The translations under genes were made by a program, and so were the position numbers. Source: Streptomyces sp. HM190 (GTDB lineage Bacteria; Actinomycetota; Actinomycetes; Streptomycetales; Streptomycetaceae). Taken from it: a stretch of 64,000 nucleotides of DNA. Position 1 is the stretch's first letter, and every line of letters starts with the position of its first letter. The notes under the pieces are model-generated. The model ran no database searches and had not been told where the DNA came from. It worked only from the letters and a program-made list of their open reading frames with translations. Positions 8,048 to 15,919 of the stretch are shown in pieces. The stretch is from NCBI RefSeq assembly GCF_009857135.1, contig NZ_CP047318.1, positions 5,394,001-5,458,000 on the forward strand, in the 5' to 3' direction.

Positions 8048-8902
8048 ATGACCGCCCAGATTCTCGATGGCAAGGCCACCGCAGCCGCGATCAAGTCCGA
8101 CCTGACCGCCCGCGTGGCGGCCCTGAAGGAGAAGGGCGTCACGCCCGGCCTCGGCACGATCCTCGTCGGGGAGGACCCCGGCAGCCAGAAGTACGTCGCC
8201 GGCAAGCACCGCGACTGCGCGCAGGTCGGCATCGCCTCGATCCAGCGTGAACTGCCCGCCACCGCCACCCAGGAGGAGATCGAGGCGGTGGTACGGGAAC
8301 TCAACGAGGACCCCGCCTGCACCGGCTACATCGTCCAGCTGCCTCTTCCCCGGGGCATCGACGAGAACCGCATCCTCGAACTGATGGACCCCGACAAGGA
8401 CGCCGACGGCCTCCACCCGATGAACCTCGGGCGCCTCGTCCTGAACGAGCCCGCCCCGCTGCCCTGCACCCCGAACGGCATCCTCACCCTCCTCCGCCAC
8501 TACGGCGTGGAGATCAAGGGCGCCGAGGTCGTGGTCGTCGGCCGCGGTGTGACCATCGGTCGCCCGATGCCGCTGCTGCTGACCCGGCGCAGCGAGAACG
8601 CGACGGTCACGCAGTGCCACACCGGTACACGTGATCTGGCCGCCCACCTCAAGCGCGCCGACATCATCGTCGCCGCCGCGGGCTCCGCGCACCTGGTACG
8701 CCCCGAGGACGTGAAGCCGGGCGCCGCCGTGCTCGACGTCGGCGTCTCCCGCTCCGCCGAGGGCAAGATCGTCGGCGACGTGCACCCCGGTGTCGCGGAG
8801 GTCGCCGGCTGGATCTCCCCCAACCCCGGCGGCGTCGGCCCCATGACCCGGGCCCAGCTGCTCGTCAACGTGGTCGAGGCGGCGGAGCGCAGTGCCGGCT
8901 GA
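8048..8902 (+). CDS. folD: Methylenetetrahydrofolate dehydrogenase / cyclohydrolase
   Basis: FolD converts 5,10-methylene-THF to 10-formyl-THF with NADP+, supplying the formyl donor used by PurN and PurH. The 284-residue length is typical. Visible motifs are GSQKYVAGKHRDCAQVGI (conserved Tyr and Lys of the active site), YIVQLPLPRGID, the substrate motif DKDADGLHPMN, LPCTPNGIL, the Rossmann motif VVVGRGVTIGRPM and the C-terminal NPGGVGPMTRAQL. The ATG at 8048 is the first start consistent with family alignment. The DUF3017 gene overlaps its 3' end by 11 bp, so the two form an operon. GlyA and FolD in this window are consecutive steps of one-carbon metabolism. Confidence 0.97.
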   Translation: MTAQILDGKATAAAIKSDLTARVAALKEKGVTPGLGTILVGEDPGSQKYVAGKHRDCAQVGIASIQRELPATATQEEIEAVVRELNEDPACTGYIVQLPLPRGIDENRILELMDPDKDADGLHPMNLGRLVLNEPAPLPCTPNGILTLLRHYGVEIKGAEVVVVGRGVTIGRPMPLLLTRRSENATVTQCHTGTRDLAAHLKRADIIVAAAGSAHLVRPEDVKPGAAVLDVGVSRSAEGKIVGDVHPGVAEVAGWISPNPGGVGPMTRAQLLVNVVEAAERSAG

Positions 8903-9605
8903 CGACAAGGCGTCGGCGCGGCCGAGTACGTCGGCCGGGTCTAGTGCGGCGACTGAGTCGAGTACGTCTGCCCAGCCAGGTGCGTCGGCCGAGGCGGGCG
9001 GGCGCGAGACGTCGGGCGGGCGCGAGACCGCGGGCCCGTCGGTGGCGTCGGACGAGACCGTGGCGTCGGGTGGGTCGGAGAGGGTGGAGATGTCGGGGCG
9101 CGTGGGCGAGACGGAGAAGCGTGGCGCGGCGGTGACGGGTGGCGCACCGGACGAGATCGAGGTGCGCGATCCCATCAGCGCGCCCGACTCCGACGGCAAG
9201 CCCGTCCGCGCCACCCGGCGCTTCCCGATGTTCACCCGGGACACCGCCCGGCCCGAGGGCGGCGGCCGGGCCGCCCCCCGGAGCGCGCCCGCGCCCGCCC
9301 GGCAGTGGCCGATCCTCGCCGTGCTCTGCACCGTGGGTCTCGGACTGCTGGTCACCGCGTTCGACGCGTTCCGGCTCGGCACCATCCTGATCGGCTCCGC
9401 GCTGCTCGTCGGGGCCCTGCTGCGCTGGCTGGTCCCGGACGTCGGCATGCTCGCCGTCCGCTCCCGCTTCACCGACATGGTCACGTACATCGCGCTGGGC
9501 TCCGCCATCGTGCTCCTCGCGCTGATGGCGCAGCCGAAGCCGCTGCTGGAGATCCCCTTCCTCAAGGACACCCTGCACTTCACCGTCGGCGACGAGACCG
9601 GCTGA
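8892..9605 (+). CDS. DUF3017 membrane protein
   Basis: The product has 237 residues. The first 110 are Ser/Ala/Thr/Glu-rich and disordered. The last 95 match DUF3017: membrane helices RQWPILAVLCTVGLGLLV, LGTILIGSALLVGALLRWL and TYIALGSAIVLLALMAQP, with the link LVPDVGMLAVRSRFTDM. It begins at a GTG inside folD (11-bp overlap) and ends at a strong hairpin. The pairing with folD is, to my knowledge, conserved in streptomycetes, but no function is established. The low-complexity leader probably varies between species, so the true start could lie further in. Confidence 0.8.
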   Translation: MPADDKASARPSTSAGSSAATESSTSAQPGASAEAGGRETSGGRETAGPSVASDETVASGGSERVEMSGRVGETEKRGAAVTGGAPDEIEVRDPISAPDSDGKPVRATRRFPMFTRDTARPEGGGRAAPRSAPAPARQWPILAVLCTVGLGLLVTAFDAFRLGTILIGSALLVGALLRWLVPDVGMLAVRSRFTDMVTYIALGSAIVLLALMAQPKPLLEIPFLKDTLHFTVGDETG

Positions 9606-9614
9606 CGGACGCGA

Positions 9615-9658
9615 GACGGCGGCCCGTCCCCTCCCCCGAGTCAGGACGGACCGCCGTC
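9615..9658 (+). terminator. Terminator of folD-DUF3017
   Basis: GACGGCGG/CCGCCGTC and an inner CCCGTCC/GGACGG form an interrupted stem of about 14 bp, starting 9 bp after the stop codon. Confidence 0.75.
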
Positions 9659-10268
9659 GCGATCCACCCTCGTGCACGGCGAACGTGCTGTTCAACGGTT
9701 GCCGATCCGCTGTGGCACGGAAGTGACGATTCCGCCGAGGTGTCCCCACCCGGCCACGACTACGGCACCCCCAGGTCGACTCCGCGTGCGTGCCGCCCTC
9801 CTTACCCGCCACGCGTCCCACGTGGACACAGGCGCCTCTTCCGTAACCCTGTTCGACGTGGGTGGCCGTACCGGGCGGTGGTCGTGCCGATGTGCCGACG
9901 AGTTCGAGGATTTTCCGACGATCGGCTCGGCGTCAGGGCTAACGTGAGCTTTTGGGACGGTCCGGCACGGCCCGCGCGGTGATCTGTCATTCCTCCCGGA
10001 AAGCCGGGATGTCGGTGGGACGCTGGACCACCGAGCGGCAGGGGGCGCGCAAGGGGGCGCGTCCCGCCCGAAACGCTCCCGCACGCCCCTTTTAAGGGAA
10101 CTGGCATCCAGGCCGGGCGCATCCCCATGGGTAGGCCGGAACGGGGTTCGCAAGCGAGCCTCGGGCTCGGTCACGGACCAGGATTCAGCGAGGGCATCAT
10201 GCGCGGCACAGGGACAGTCGGCGCGGGGGGCACGGACAGAGACGCTCGGGGGGAAGAGGGGGGAATCA
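9659..10268. other. Gene-free region upstream of the HTH protein gene
   Basis: About 610 bp without a supportable gene. Local composition is less GC-extreme than the coding DNA around it and third-position bias is absent in all frames. It ends in a purine-rich tract (GGGGGAATC) that is the ribosome-binding site of the next gene. A promoter is expected here, but I could not pick out a convincing -35/-10 pair. Confidence 0.45.
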
Positions 10269-11534
10269 ATGCCTCGTTGGAGGGCCTTGCCGGATGAACT
10301 CGATCCACAGGTGAAGGAGTTCACGAGCCAGCTGCGCAGGCTCGTCGACCGCGGTGGACTGAGTGTCGCCGCGGTGGCCGACCGCACGGGCTACAGCAAG
10401 ACGTCATGGGAGAGGTATCTCAACGGAAGGCTTCTCGCGCCGAAGGGCGCGATCGTCGCGTTGGCCGAGGTGACCGGCACCAACCCCGTGCATCTGACGA
10501 CCATGTGGGAGCTTGCCGAGCGCGCCTGGAGCCGCTCGGAGATGCGCCACGACATGACCATGGAGGCCATCCGTATCTCCCAGGCGCGCGCCGCACTGGG
10601 GGAGACCGGGGGCCAGGCGATCGTCAAGGGCGGCCAGAACGCCAGGGCGGCGGGCCGGAGCGCGACGGTGACACCGGGCGTCGCGGGTCCGGCAGGCGTC
10701 TCGCCGACGGTTCCGCCGCAGCCGCGGGGGCCGGCGGAGGAGCGCACCACCCGTCCGGCGTACGGGAGTTCGGCCCCGTCGTCATCGACCTCGTCAGCGG
10801 CCTCGTCATCGGCATCTTCCTCGTCGTCGCGGTACGGCGGTGGCGGAGCGGGGACGGCCGCGAGTCCTCCGCGCGTCAACTGGGGGGCCGCCTCGCCCTC
10901 GTCGGTGTCCTCGGGGTCGTCTGCGTCCTCGGTGTCCTCGGTGTCCTCGGCCCGTGCGGGTGGCGGCGCGGAGACTCCGTCGGGTGTCCTCGGCCCGCCG
11001 CCGGGCGACGCCGGACGTCCCGACGACGGAGCGTCGGGGGCGGGGCGGCGGGTGTCGATGTTCCTCGCGGGAGCCGTGGGGGCGCTCGTCGTGATCGCGG
11101 CGGCGTTCTTCCTCACGCAGGGGGACGGCGGTGGTGAGGCCGAGGGCACGTCACCGGCCAACGCCTCGACCGGAGTCGGCACGGAACCCGACCTGCCGGC
11201 CGGCGTCAAGTGCGCGGGGGCCGGCTGCACCGGCAAGGACCCCGAGGCCATGGGGTGCACGGCGGGTGTCGTGAAGACCGCGGACGAGGCCACCGTCGGC
11301 ACGGCCCGGGTCGAGGTCCGCTACAGCGAGACCTGCCGCGCGGCCTGGGCCCGCATCACCCTGGCGACCCGGGGCGACAAGGTGCGCGTGACGGCCGGCA
11401 AGGTCAAGCAGATGGCGGCGATCGAGGAGGCCGGCGACAACATCGCGTACACGTCGATGGTCGCGGTCAAGGACGCGGGCGACGCCGAGGCGTGCGTGAC
11501 GCTGGCGTCGGGCGAGGAGGGCTGCACGCGCTGA
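10269..11534 (+). CDS. Helix-turn-helix protein with membrane anchor and extracytoplasmic DUF2690 domain
   Basis: The product has 421 residues in four parts. Residues 1-80 form an XRE-like HTH domain (LSVAAVADRTGYSKTSWERYL). About 170 residues of Ser/Gly/Ala linker follow. One membrane helix (VSMFLAGAVGALVVIAAAFF, about residue 260) comes next. The C-terminal DUF2690 domain of about 110 residues has paired cysteines in CAGAGCTGKDPEAMGC, one in SETCRAAW, and two near the end (AEACV, EEGCTR). The layout suggests a one-component signalling protein with DNA binding inside and a disulfide-stabilised sensor outside. Related HTH-DUF2690 proteins are numerous in Streptomyces, and their ligands are not known. 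The start is supported by a purine-rich Shine-Dalgarno just upstream. Confidence 0.8.
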   Translation: MPRWRALPDELDPQVKEFTSQLRRLVDRGGLSVAAVADRTGYSKTSWERYLNGRLLAPKGAIVALAEVTGTNPVHLTTMWELAERAWSRSEMRHDMTMEAIRISQARAALGETGGQAIVKGGQNARAAGRSATVTPGVAGPAGVSPTVPPQPRGPAEERTTRPAYGSSAPSSSTSSAASSSASSSSSRYGGGGAGTAASPPRVNWGAASPSSVSSGSSASSVSSVSSARAGGGAETPSGVLGPPPGDAGRPDDGASGAGRRVSMFLAGAVGALVVIAAAFFLTQGDGGGEAEGTSPANASTGVGTEPDLPAGVKCAGAGCTGKDPEAMGCTAGVVKTADEATVGTARVEVRYSETCRAAWARITLATRGDKVRVTAGKVKQMAAIEEAGDNIAYTSMVAVKDAGDAEACVTLASGEEGCTR

Positions 11535-12088
11535 GGGGTGACGGGAGGCGCCGGTGGGCGGGCCGGCTCACGGGCCGGCCGGTAGCAGGGTCGGTGGGCG
11601 GGCCGGACCTGCCGTCGGGCCGGACGTGAAGGAGGTGCAGGGCGGGCAGGAGGTGCAGGGCGGGCAGGATGAGCCGGGCGGGGCAGGGGCTGCCCGGCCG
11701 CACCGGCCCCGTGGGCTGGTGCCGCACCGGCCCCGTGGGCCGGCCGTACTGGTCGCCCCGGAACGGGCACGCCCTCCACGTCCATAACCCGGAGTGATCT
11801 CGACCCTGCGCAAAGTAGTCGAAAACTGGTGGGCATGCCTTCCGGTTGCCGGGGCAGGCGGAAGGTACCCCCACGGGAGTCCGGCCCGCCCGGGAGATTG
11901 GTCGCTCCCGGCCCGGCACCCCCACCGGCGGCCGCCCAGGTTCACCCCCCCTCGGACCGGCGGCCGCCTTTTCTCGTGACCCGGCGGGTCATGGCGGGTC
12001 ATGGCGGGCCGGGGGCGGGCCGTGTGTGGTGGGCCACACGAACCCGGCCGTCGGGGATCCTGGATGCGCGATAGCCTGACCACCGATC
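11535..12088. other. Intergenic region with an 18-bp tandem repeat
   Basis: About 550 bp between the HTH gene and the mdh control site. It includes two exact copies of an 18-bp unit (GGAGGTGCAGGGCGGGCA, 11631-11666), further short GGGCGGGC echoes, a CGGCCCCGTGGG direct repeat near 11705-11735, and a GTGTGG-TGGG-CCACAC dyad (12024-12039). No gene is visible. Confidence 0.5.
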
Positions 12089-12106
12089 TCTCTTGATGCC
12101 AAGAGA
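12089..12106. promoter_or_regulatory. Perfect inverted repeat (candidate operator) upstream of mdh
   Basis: TCTCTTG-ATGC-CAAGAGA is a perfect 7-bp-arm dyad with a 4-bp spacer, 57 bp before the mdh start. The core CTTGATGCCAAG and the AT-richness in a GC-rich context fit a dimeric regulator site near a promoter. Position suggests control of malate dehydrogenase; the regulator is not identified. Confidence 0.55.
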
Positions 12107-12163
12107 TCGATCAAACGTCCGGGGCAGGGACGCCCCACCGCCAGCTGTCATACGGAGAACGCC

Positions 12164-13153
12164 ATGACCCGCACTCCCGTGAACGTCACCGTCACCGGCG
12201 CGGCCGGCCAGATCGGTTACGCCCTGCTCTTCCGCATCGCCTCCGGCCAGCTGCTCGGCGCGGACGTGCCGGTCAGGCTCCGCCTCCTGGAGATCACCCC
12301 GGCCCTGAAGGCCGCCGAGGGCACCGCCATGGAGCTCGACGACTGCGCCTTCCCGCTGCTCGCCGGCATCGACATCACGGACGACCCGAACGTCGCCTTC
12401 GACGGTGCCAACGTGGGTCTTCTCGTCGGCGCCCGCCCCCGCACCAAGGGTATGGAGCGCGGCGACCTGCTGGAGGCCAACGGCGGCATCTTCAAGCCGC
12501 AGGGCAAGGCCATCAACGACCACGCCGCGGACGACATCCGCGTCCTCGTCGTCGGCAACCCGGCCAACACCAACGCTCTCATCGCCCAGGCCGCCGCGCC
12601 GGACGTACCGGCCGAGCGCTTCACCGCGATGACGCGCCTGGACCACAACCGCGCGCTGACCCAGCTGTCGAAGAAGACGGGCGTCCCGGTCTCCGAGATC
12701 AAGCGGCTCACGATCTGGGGCAACCACTCCGCCACCCAGTACCCGGACATCTTCCACGCCACGGTCGCCGGCAAGAACGCCGCCGAGGTCGTGAGCGACG
12801 AGAAGTGGCTCGCCGAGGACTTCATCCCGACCGTCGCCAAGCGCGGCGCCGCCATCATCGAGGCCCGCGGCGCCTCCTCGGCCGCCTCCGCCGCCAACGC
12901 CGCCATCGACCACATCTACACCTGGGTCAACGGCACCGCCGAGGGCGACTGGGCCTCCATGGGCATTCCGTCCGACGGCTCGTACGGTGTGCCCGAGGGC
13001 CTCATCTCCTCCTTCCCGGTCACCGTGAAGGACGGCGCGTACGAGATCGTCCAGGGCCTGGAGATCAACGAGTTCTCCCGCGCCCGCATCGACGCCTCCG
13101 TCAAGGAGCTGGAGGAGGAGCGCGAGGCGGTCCGCGCGCTCGGCCTCATCTGA
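12164..13153 (+). CDS. mdh: Malate dehydrogenase
   Basis: This TCA-cycle enzyme interconverts malate and oxaloacetate with NAD+. The 329-residue length is normal for the actinobacterial type. Motifs seen are the Rossmann loop VTVTGAAGQIGYALLFRIASG, the substrate-loop region VGARPRTKGMERGDLL, VVGNPANTNALI, TRLDHNRALTQL (catalytic Asp and Arg region) and the catalytic His in IWGNHSATQYPD. It is monocistronic, with an upstream perfect dyad and a downstream terminator. It functions with the sdhCDAB operon at 37.6-41.0 kb, which makes fumarate one step upstream of malate. Confidence 0.97.
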   Translation: MTRTPVNVTVTGAAGQIGYALLFRIASGQLLGADVPVRLRLLEITPALKAAEGTAMELDDCAFPLLAGIDITDDPNVAFDGANVGLLVGARPRTKGMERGDLLEANGGIFKPQGKAINDHAADDIRVLVVGNPANTNALIAQAAAPDVPAERFTAMTRLDHNRALTQLSKKTGVPVSEIKRLTIWGNHSATQYPDIFHATVAGKNAAEVVSDEKWLAEDFIPTVAKRGAAIIEARGASSAASAANAAIDHIYTWVNGTAEGDWASMGIPSDGSYGVPEGLISSFPVTVKDGAYEIVQGLEINEFSRARIDASVKELEEEREAVRALGLI

Positions 13154-13220
13154 TCGGCTCCCCGCCACCGTTGCCCCGTCGTCGTTGACGCGGGGTGTCA
13201 CGGTCCCATAGCGGGCTCGC

Positions 13221-13258
13221 ACAGGCTCTGTCCCGGTTTCGCCCGGGACGGGGCCTGT
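13221..13258 (+). terminator. Terminator of mdh
   Basis: ACAGGC plus CTGTCCCGG pairs with CCGGGACGGGGCCTGT around a short loop (TTTCGC), 67 bp after the mdh stop. The stem is long, with one bulge. Confidence 0.8.
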
Positions 13259-13351
13259 CGGTGTTTACGCCGCTATCGTCGTCAAACGCGTTCACGTGCA
13301 CGCGTCGACGTCGACGCGGTCGCGAACGCCCGCGACGGCAAGGGGGACTTG

Positions 13352-14227
13352 ATGGCGCGCTGGGATCCGGCAACCGGACGCTGGGTGGACGATCCGCCCG
13401 CACCCGTCAACATGTGGCGCATGGCCTTGGTGGTCACCCTCGCGGCCCTGCTCGGCGGCGGCGCTGGCCTCGGTGTCTGGACGCTCGCGGGATCGGACGG
13501 CGACACGAGGAACCGTACGAACGCCGCGCACTCGTCCTCGCCGGACCCGTTGTCCTCGGCCCCGGAGACGGGCGCGAAGGGCGGCGACACCGGCCAGGAC
13601 TCGTCCGGCAGCACCGACGGAGGCGGGGACGGCGGCGTGGACGGACTCGCGAGCGGGGGTGCGGGCGGCAGCGGTGACGGGAGTGGCGGCGGTGACGAGG
13701 ACGGTGGCGGGGACGGTGGCGGGGGCGCGTCCGGGCTGTCCGGCGGGACCCCGGCCGACGGCGCACCCGGCTACGTGCGTTCCGAGGACCCCGCAGGCTT
13801 CACCGTCGACGTCCCCTCCGGCTGGACCCGCACGGCGAAGCAGCCCGACGGCAAGCCGGCGGTCGTGACGTACGAGTCCCCGGACGGCACCCGGGCCCTC
13901 CAGCTCTTCGAGGTCAGCGAGGAGAGCCCCGCCGCCTCCATGGACGACGCGGAGAACGCGAACTACGGCTTCGCCCGCCTCCCCGGCTACCGCGTCCTCG
14001 ACCGCTCCGAGGAGGCCGCCTACTCGGAGGTCGTCTACCGCTTCGACGGCGAGAGTGCCGTCGGCCCCCGCCGGGTCATCGACCACCGCTTCCTGGCCGC
14101 CGACGGCAAGCCCTACGGCGTCCGCTTCAGCGCCCCCGAGTCGACCTCCCTCACCGACCTCCGCGAGCCGGTCACCAACGCGGTGACGTCCCTGTGTCCG
14201 ACGGGCACGACCTGCGTACGAGGCTGA
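13352..14227 (+). CDS. Single-pass membrane protein with Gly-rich linker and extracytoplasmic domain
   Basis: The product has 291 residues. A short cytoplasmic start (MARWDPATGRWVDDPPAP) leads to one membrane helix (WRMALVVTLAALLGGGAGLGVW) and about 90 residues of Gly/Asp/Ser linker. A globular C-terminal part of about 140 residues begins GYVRSEDPAGFTVDVPSGW and ends with a likely disulfide pair in SLCPTGTTC. Such C-terminal domains resemble the outer parts of some Streptomyces Ser/Thr-kinase-like membrane proteins, but there is no kinase here. ATG 13352 is preferred to TTG 13349 because AGGGGG is 6 bp before the ATG. The function is unknown. Confidence 0.72.
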   Translation: MARWDPATGRWVDDPPAPVNMWRMALVVTLAALLGGGAGLGVWTLAGSDGDTRNRTNAAHSSSPDPLSSAPETGAKGGDTGQDSSGSTDGGGDGGVDGLASGGAGGSGDGSGGGDEDGGGDGGGGASGLSGGTPADGAPGYVRSEDPAGFTVDVPSGWTRTAKQPDGKPAVVTYESPDGTRALQLFEVSEESPAASMDDAENANYGFARLPGYRVLDRSEEAAYSEVVYRFDGESAVGPRRVIDHRFLAADGKPYGVRFSAPESTSLTDLREPVTNAVTSLCPTGTTCVRG

Positions 14228-14239
14228 GACCGCACCGGG

Positions 14240-14355
14240 CCGCTCAGGGCCTGCTTGCCGGTCTCGGGGGCCACCCAGGACCCGGTGTCGTAGCCCTGCA
14301 CGCCGTAACGGCCGTAGCCCAGACGGGACATCAGCCCGGCGAGGACACCGGCCAT
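14240..14355 (-). pseudogene. Internal fragment of an epoxide hydrolase (alpha/beta hydrolase)
   Basis: About 37 codons on the reverse strand read LAGLMSRLGYGRYGVQGYD then TGSWVAPETGKQ. This closely resembles the segment carrying the nucleophile elbow in bacterial epoxide hydrolases (typically RYGVQGGDTGSW). Both ends of the gene are missing and the preserved part has kept clean codon structure. The right-hand break abuts the truncated WYL regulator below, suggesting one deletion removed the 5' ends of two divergent genes. Recognition is from memory of the family. Confidence 0.5.
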
Positions 14356-15047
14356 CCGCGCGGGTCCACACCGCGACGGTGCGGGCGATGGCCGCGCCGG
14401 CCCCCAAGGTCTCGCCGGACATTCTCATGACCATCGCCGAAGCCTGCCGCCGCCGCGAACACCTCCGCTTCACCTACGCGACGCCCCACATGGCCAGCCC
14501 TCACGCCACCGAGCCGCCGGCACCACCGACGGCCTCGCGGGAGGGCGGGGGCGGCAGCAAAGGCGGCGGGGCCGATGACGCCTCCGCCGAAGGGGGCGTC
14601 GAGGGTGCCGGGAGCGGGTCCCTCGTCGACGCCCACCCCGTCCGTCGCGTCGAGCCGTACAACCTGGTCAGTTTCGACCGGCACCGGTATCTGGTCGCCT
14701 GGGGCCTCGACCAGGCCGACTGGCGGACCTTCCGGGTCGACCGGCTCGTCCCGCGCACCCCGACCGGACCCCGGGTCGCGCCCCGGCCGATCCCCGACGG
14801 GGACGCGGCGACCTATCTGGCGCACCGCCTGACCTCGCGGACCTGGCCCGTCCGCGTCACCGTCACCCTCCACGAACCCGTGTCCACGGCCACGGACAGG
14901 GTGTGGCCCGGCATGGGGGTGCTCGAAGCCCTCGACGACCAAGGCTGCCTCCTGTACCTGGGCGCCGGGACCGCGCGGGACCTCGCCTGGATGATCACCT
15001 CGGTGGACGCCGACTTCAGCCTCCCCCGGACGCGCCCCCGGAACTGA
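14356..15047 (+). pseudogene. WYL-domain transcriptional regulator lacking its HTH domain
   Basis: The frame encodes the WYL sensor half of a YafY/DeoR-type regulator: RVHTATVRAMAAPAPKVSP, then ACRRREHLRFTYATPH, VEPYNLVSFDRHRYLVAWGL, WRTFRVDRL and a C-terminal WCX-like part ending at 15047. Full-length relatives have about 110 extra N-terminal residues containing the DNA-binding HTH, and these are absent. In-frame homology (VHTATV) begins before any usable start, so the gene is 5'-truncated. If translated from GTG 14379 it gives 222 residues that could not bind DNA on their own. A Gly/Ser insertion (about 14520-14640) splits the WYL domain. Confidence 0.65.
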
Positions 15048-15232
15048 CCGAGGCGCTCCGCACCCAGGCAACCCGCTGTCTGACCGCGACCACGACCGCG
15101 CCGGCAGCTCCGACCACCGAGGGGGGAGCCAAGGGTGAGGGGAAAACAGGCGGTTGAGCGGGGAGTTGGGGGGAACGAAGCCCTCCCCCATGTCCGTCGC
15201 GAGCCGTTTGGCCATGGCTTGAATCGATCACT

Positions 15233-15396
15233 GGTGCCGCGGCAGGCAACGTATGCCCGTCGAGGAGCGGCGTCCGGTGCGTGCTCTCGGCTGCCGGGCG
15301 CACGCCCTCGTACGGGATGTACTCGGGCTTGTGCCCGGTGCGGCGAGAGTGCGTGCCGGGCGTCGCGACGGGGCAAACGTTGCCTGACGGGGCACT
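15233..15396. repeat. MITE-like repeat with terminal inverted repeats, full-length copy
   Basis: The element starts GTGCCGCGGCAGGCAACGT (15234-15252) and ends with the complement of GTGCCCCGTCAGGCAACGT (15377-15395); the ends match 17 of 19. The interior of about 125 bp holds no convincing gene. The right part recurs in inverted orientation at 58652-58755, nearly identical for about 100 bp. Size, imperfect terminal repeats and lack of coding potential fit a miniature non-autonomous element. It fills most of the gap between the WYL remnant and the next gene. Confidence 0.65.
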
Positions 15397-15511
15397 AGTC
15401 TGCGTGTTGATTGAGCCCGGACAACCCGGGCGCCGAGCGCCGGGCGCTTCGGGGGGCGGACCCCGCGCACCGGCCCCGCTCGGCCGAGCCACCAGCCCGA
15501 CGGGGGAGCAC

Positions 15512-15898
15512 ATGGGAGAACAGCGCAGGCGACTGCGGTCCAGCACGGTCGTACTCGGCGGGATGGGTGTCGTCGCCGCTGCCCTCACCTCCTGCGGATC
15601 CGACCCGGACCGCCGGTGCGTGGACCGCGACAGCTACGACTTCGCCAACGGCTACAAGATCATCGCCGACAAGAACTGCAACTCCGACTCCGACTCCGGC
15701 TCCTCCTCGTCGTCGTACGGCAAGAACCGCAAGAGCAACAGCAGCGGCAATCGCAGCCAGCCCGGCACGGTCGACGCCGCCTGGTACTACGACGCCGACG
15801 TCACCGGCAAGCGGGCCGACTACGGAACCTTCAGCCGCAGCGAGGCCGTCGACCGGGACGGCTTCGGCTGCTCCGGCTCCGGCTCCGGCGGCGGCTGA
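15512..15898 (+). CDS. Small putative lipoprotein of the ygiB-like position
   Basis: The product has 128 residues. A signal-like start (RLRSSTVVLGGMGVVAAALTS) ends in a lipobox (LTSC), so the mature protein is probably lipid-anchored at Cys28. After CVDRDSYDFANGYKI comes a Ser/Asp/Asn-rich stretch and then a conserved-looking WYYDADVTGKRADYGTFSR with a Gly-rich tail. GGGGGAG precedes the ATG. It sits 21 bp upstream of a glutathionylspermidine-synthase-like gene, the same arrangement as E. coli ygiB-ygiC, where ygiB encodes a small envelope protein. The shared arrangement is suggestive; sequence relationship to YgiB (DUF1190) is not proven. Confidence 0.65.
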   Translation: MGEQRRRLRSSTVVLGGMGVVAAALTSCGSDPDRRCVDRDSYDFANGYKIIADKNCNSDSDSGSSSSSYGKNRKSNSSGNRSQPGTVDAAWYYDADVTGKRADYGTFSRSEAVDRDGFGCSGSGSGGG

Positions 15899-15919
15899 CC
15901 CGGCCCGGGAGACAGCGCC

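Noticed and set aside
8027..9583. Long reverse-strand frame (518 codons) over folD and DUF3017
   Set aside because: It is antisense to two well-supported genes, with composition typical of mirror frames in GC-rich DNA and no family motifs.
15281..15898. Longer version of the lipoprotein gene starting within the repeat
   Set aside because: The upstream part is the MITE-like repeat; the ATG at 15512 has a good ribosome-binding site and a signal peptide right after it.
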